Shown here: piece after piece, positions 33,619-34,922 of the stretch
How the letters are laid out: each line of letters begins with the position of its first letter
Position numbering within the stretch: the first letter of the stretch is position 1
Assembly: GCA_030463445.1 (NCBI GenBank)
Contig: JAQGFW010021353.1
Coordinates: forward strand, 1 to 34,922
Direction of reading: 5' to 3'
Length of the DNA stretch: 34,922 nucleotides
Source: Euplotes aediculatus
Taxonomy: Eukaryota; Ciliophora; Spirotrichea; Euplotida; Euplotidae
Made by a program: the position numbers and the translations under genes
Notes under the pieces: generated by a model
What the model saw: the letters and a program-made list of their open reading frames with translations, nothing else
Told to the model about the DNA's origin: nothing
The model's database searches: none

Positions 33619-34922
33619 TTAATTTTCTGAATGGCCGGATGGTTCTGTAAATGCACCCAGCTGTTTATATCGTTCAAACCGGTTTTTATAATATGCAGCA
33701 TGTTCCCTACGCGGATGGTATTCCGCATCAAAACCCTGTCCCATTGCCTGCATGGCATCTTCCACACGGTTGTAAATACCGGCAGCGGTTGCCGCGAACA
33801 TGGCAGCACCTGCCGCACAGGTCTGTTCGCTTTTATGAATGCGAATGGGCATTTGCATCACATCTGCCATTACCTGCATGATATAGGACGATTTTTTTGC
33901 TACACCACCGAGACCGATCAAACCTTTTACCGGCACTCCTTCTGTAGTAAACCGATCTACAATGGCTTTAGCGCCAAAGCAGGTGGATTCAATCAGTGCC
34001 TTTAAAATTCTGGCAGCATCCGAGCCCAGGTGCAGGCCCGTAATAGTAGCTTTGAGCCGCTGGTCGGCATCGGGTGTTCTGCGACCATTGAGCCAGTCAA
34101 TAGCCAGTTCATCCTGATCTGACAAAGGCAATTGGGCAGCTTCTGCAGACAAAGCGCGAATCAGTTGCTCATTTAGTTCCTGTTCCAGTTTAGTTGCCAG
34201 TTGGGGGTCGATGAGCGTGGATGCCTGCAGTAATTTTCCAACCGGTTGCGTAATCATTTTCCGGAACCAGGCATAGGTATCACCAAAAGCCGATTGCCCG
34301 GCTTCCATGCCCATCATTCCTGGAATTACAGAGCCGGGTACCTGTCCGCATATGCCTTTCACCAGGATATGCTCTACTTCTTCCATCGGCGCCACCAGCA
34401 TATCGCAGGTAGAAGTACCCATCACTTTGCTGAGGTGGTAGGGTTCAATTTGTCCGCCTACAGCACCCATATGCGCATCAAATGCACCTACCCCGATAAT
34501 AACGTCAGTGGATAGTCCCAGCCTTTCCGCCCACTCGCCACACAGTGTACCAGCAGACTGATCAGCAGTATATACTTTATCGAATAACCGGGAACTCAGT
34601 CCGTCGAGCACAGGATCCAGCGACTTGAAAAATTCATTCGGAGGCAATCCACCCCATTCGGCTGCCCATAAGGCTTTATGACCTGCGGAGCAAATACCTC
34701 TTCGTAACTGGCTGATATGGGTACCGCCGGAAAGTAAAAAAGGAATCCAGTCGCAGTGCTCTACCCAGGAATAGGCCGCAGCTCTAACGGCGGGGTCTAT
34801 GCGAAGTATATGCAGTGCTTTTGCCCAGAACCATTCTGAGGAATAAATACCTCCAACGTATTGCAGGTAATTGGTTGAAAATTTTGTTGCGTGGCGGTTG
34901 ATTTGGGCAGCTTCTTCCAGCG
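33619..34922 (-). CDS. araB: Ribulokinase, 5'-partial (runs off window)
   Basis: About 433 residues are visible; the frame stays open to the window edge, so the N-terminal ATPase lobe is missing only because of the boundary. A TTG at 34647 is internal. FGGY-kinase features: WVEHCDWIPFLLSG, CSAGHKALW, DVIIGVGAFDAHMGAVGG, KVMGTSTCDML, PGMMGMEAGQSAFGD, and GLIGLGGVAKKSSYIMQVMADV followed by AGAAMFAATAAGIY. It phosphorylates L-ribulose and is the first visible gene of the araB-araD-araA-symporter-araR unit; the operon promoter lies beyond the window. Confidence 0.95.
   Translation of the reverse strand, partial: LEEAAQINRHATKFSTNYLQYVGGIYSSEWFWAKALHILRIDPAVRAAAYSWVEHCDWIPFLLSGGTHISQLRRGICSAGHKALWAAEWGGLPPNEFFKSLDPVLDGLSSRLFDKVYTADQSAGTLCGEWAERLGLSTDVIIGVGAFDAHMGAVGGQIEPYHLSKVMGTSTCDMLVAPMEEVEHILVKGICGQVPGSVIPGMMGMEAGQSAFGDTYAWFRKMITQPVGKLLQASTLIDPQLATKLEQELNEQLIRALSAEAAQLPLSDQDELAIDWLNGRRTPDADQRLKATITGLHLGSDAARILKALIESTCFGAKAIVDRFTTEGVPVKGLIGLGGVAKKSSYIMQVMADVMQMPIRIHKSEQTCAAGAAMFAATAAGIYNRVEDAMQAMGQGFDAEYHPRREHAAYYKNRFERYKQLGAFTEPSGHSEN

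Noticed and set aside
1-34922. Prophage, transposase, CRISPR, rRNA and tRNA genes.
   Set aside because: I looked for their usual signatures on both strands and saw none; the repeats present are short regulatory-scale arrays.

Overview
The window looks like a chromosomal segment of a Bacteroidota bacterium, most likely family Chitinophagaceae or a close relative. The evidence is a SusC/SusD pair, a subtilase with a type IX secretion sorting domain, a DUF3667 protein, a DUF5690 protein, a NUDIX-type sugar regulator of the AraR/NrtR kind, weak or absent Shine-Dalgarno sequences, and promoters of the Bacteroidota type (-7 TAnnTTTG, -33 TTTG). Genes are dense and mostly metabolic. I saw no prophage, insertion sequence, CRISPR array, rRNA or tRNA gene.

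Left part (1-7.7 kb, mostly + strand): the 3' part of a secreted S8 protease; then an operon of an AAA ATPase, the RNA ligase RtcB and an aldo/keto reductase. Ahead of this operon is an unusual leader of about 180 nt. It holds a 30-codon reading frame and four alternating CCCCGC/GCGGGG segments, the last two forming an intrinsic terminator just before the ATPase gene. This is the layout of a transcription attenuator and is the strongest candidate for an undescribed regulatory system here. Next come an SRPBCC protein and a hypothetical gene (- strand) and a DbpA-like RNA helicase (+).

Middle part (7.7-16 kb): a 400-bp intergenic region with a 21-bp-period repeat array, an 11-bp tandem repeat and a bidirectional terminator; class Ia ribonucleotide reductase nrdB-nrdA (-) behind a cobalamin riboswitch, which predicts a B12-dependent reductase elsewhere in the genome; a DUF3667 membrane protein; a MORN_2/PD40 envelope protein; and a LytS/LytTR two-component pair. 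The last two units share a 14-bp motif at matching promoter positions.

Right-middle part (16-24.8 kb): a DUF5690 transporter-like protein and a TIGR03364 flavin oxidoreductase (+) meet, tail to tail with 8 bp overlap, an HD oxygenase that keeps every active-site residue of PhnZ (-). Together they suggest catabolism of aminophosphonates. A SusC/SusD outer-membrane pair lies directly beyond, followed by a cupin-type HTH regulator.

Right part (24.8-34.9 kb): a Tat-exported two-subunit molybdenum hydroxylase (-); a lipoprotein peptidyl-prolyl isomerase and a voltage-gated-type K+ channel with a zinc-ribbon tail (+); and the L-arabinose operon araB (cut by the window edge)-araD-araA-sodium/solute symporter-NUDIX regulator (-). 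Many operon heads here have the -7 element only 2-6 nt (most often 4 nt) before the ATG, implying leaderless or near-leaderless mRNAs. This makes the long leaders of the rtcB, nrd and susC units stand out.
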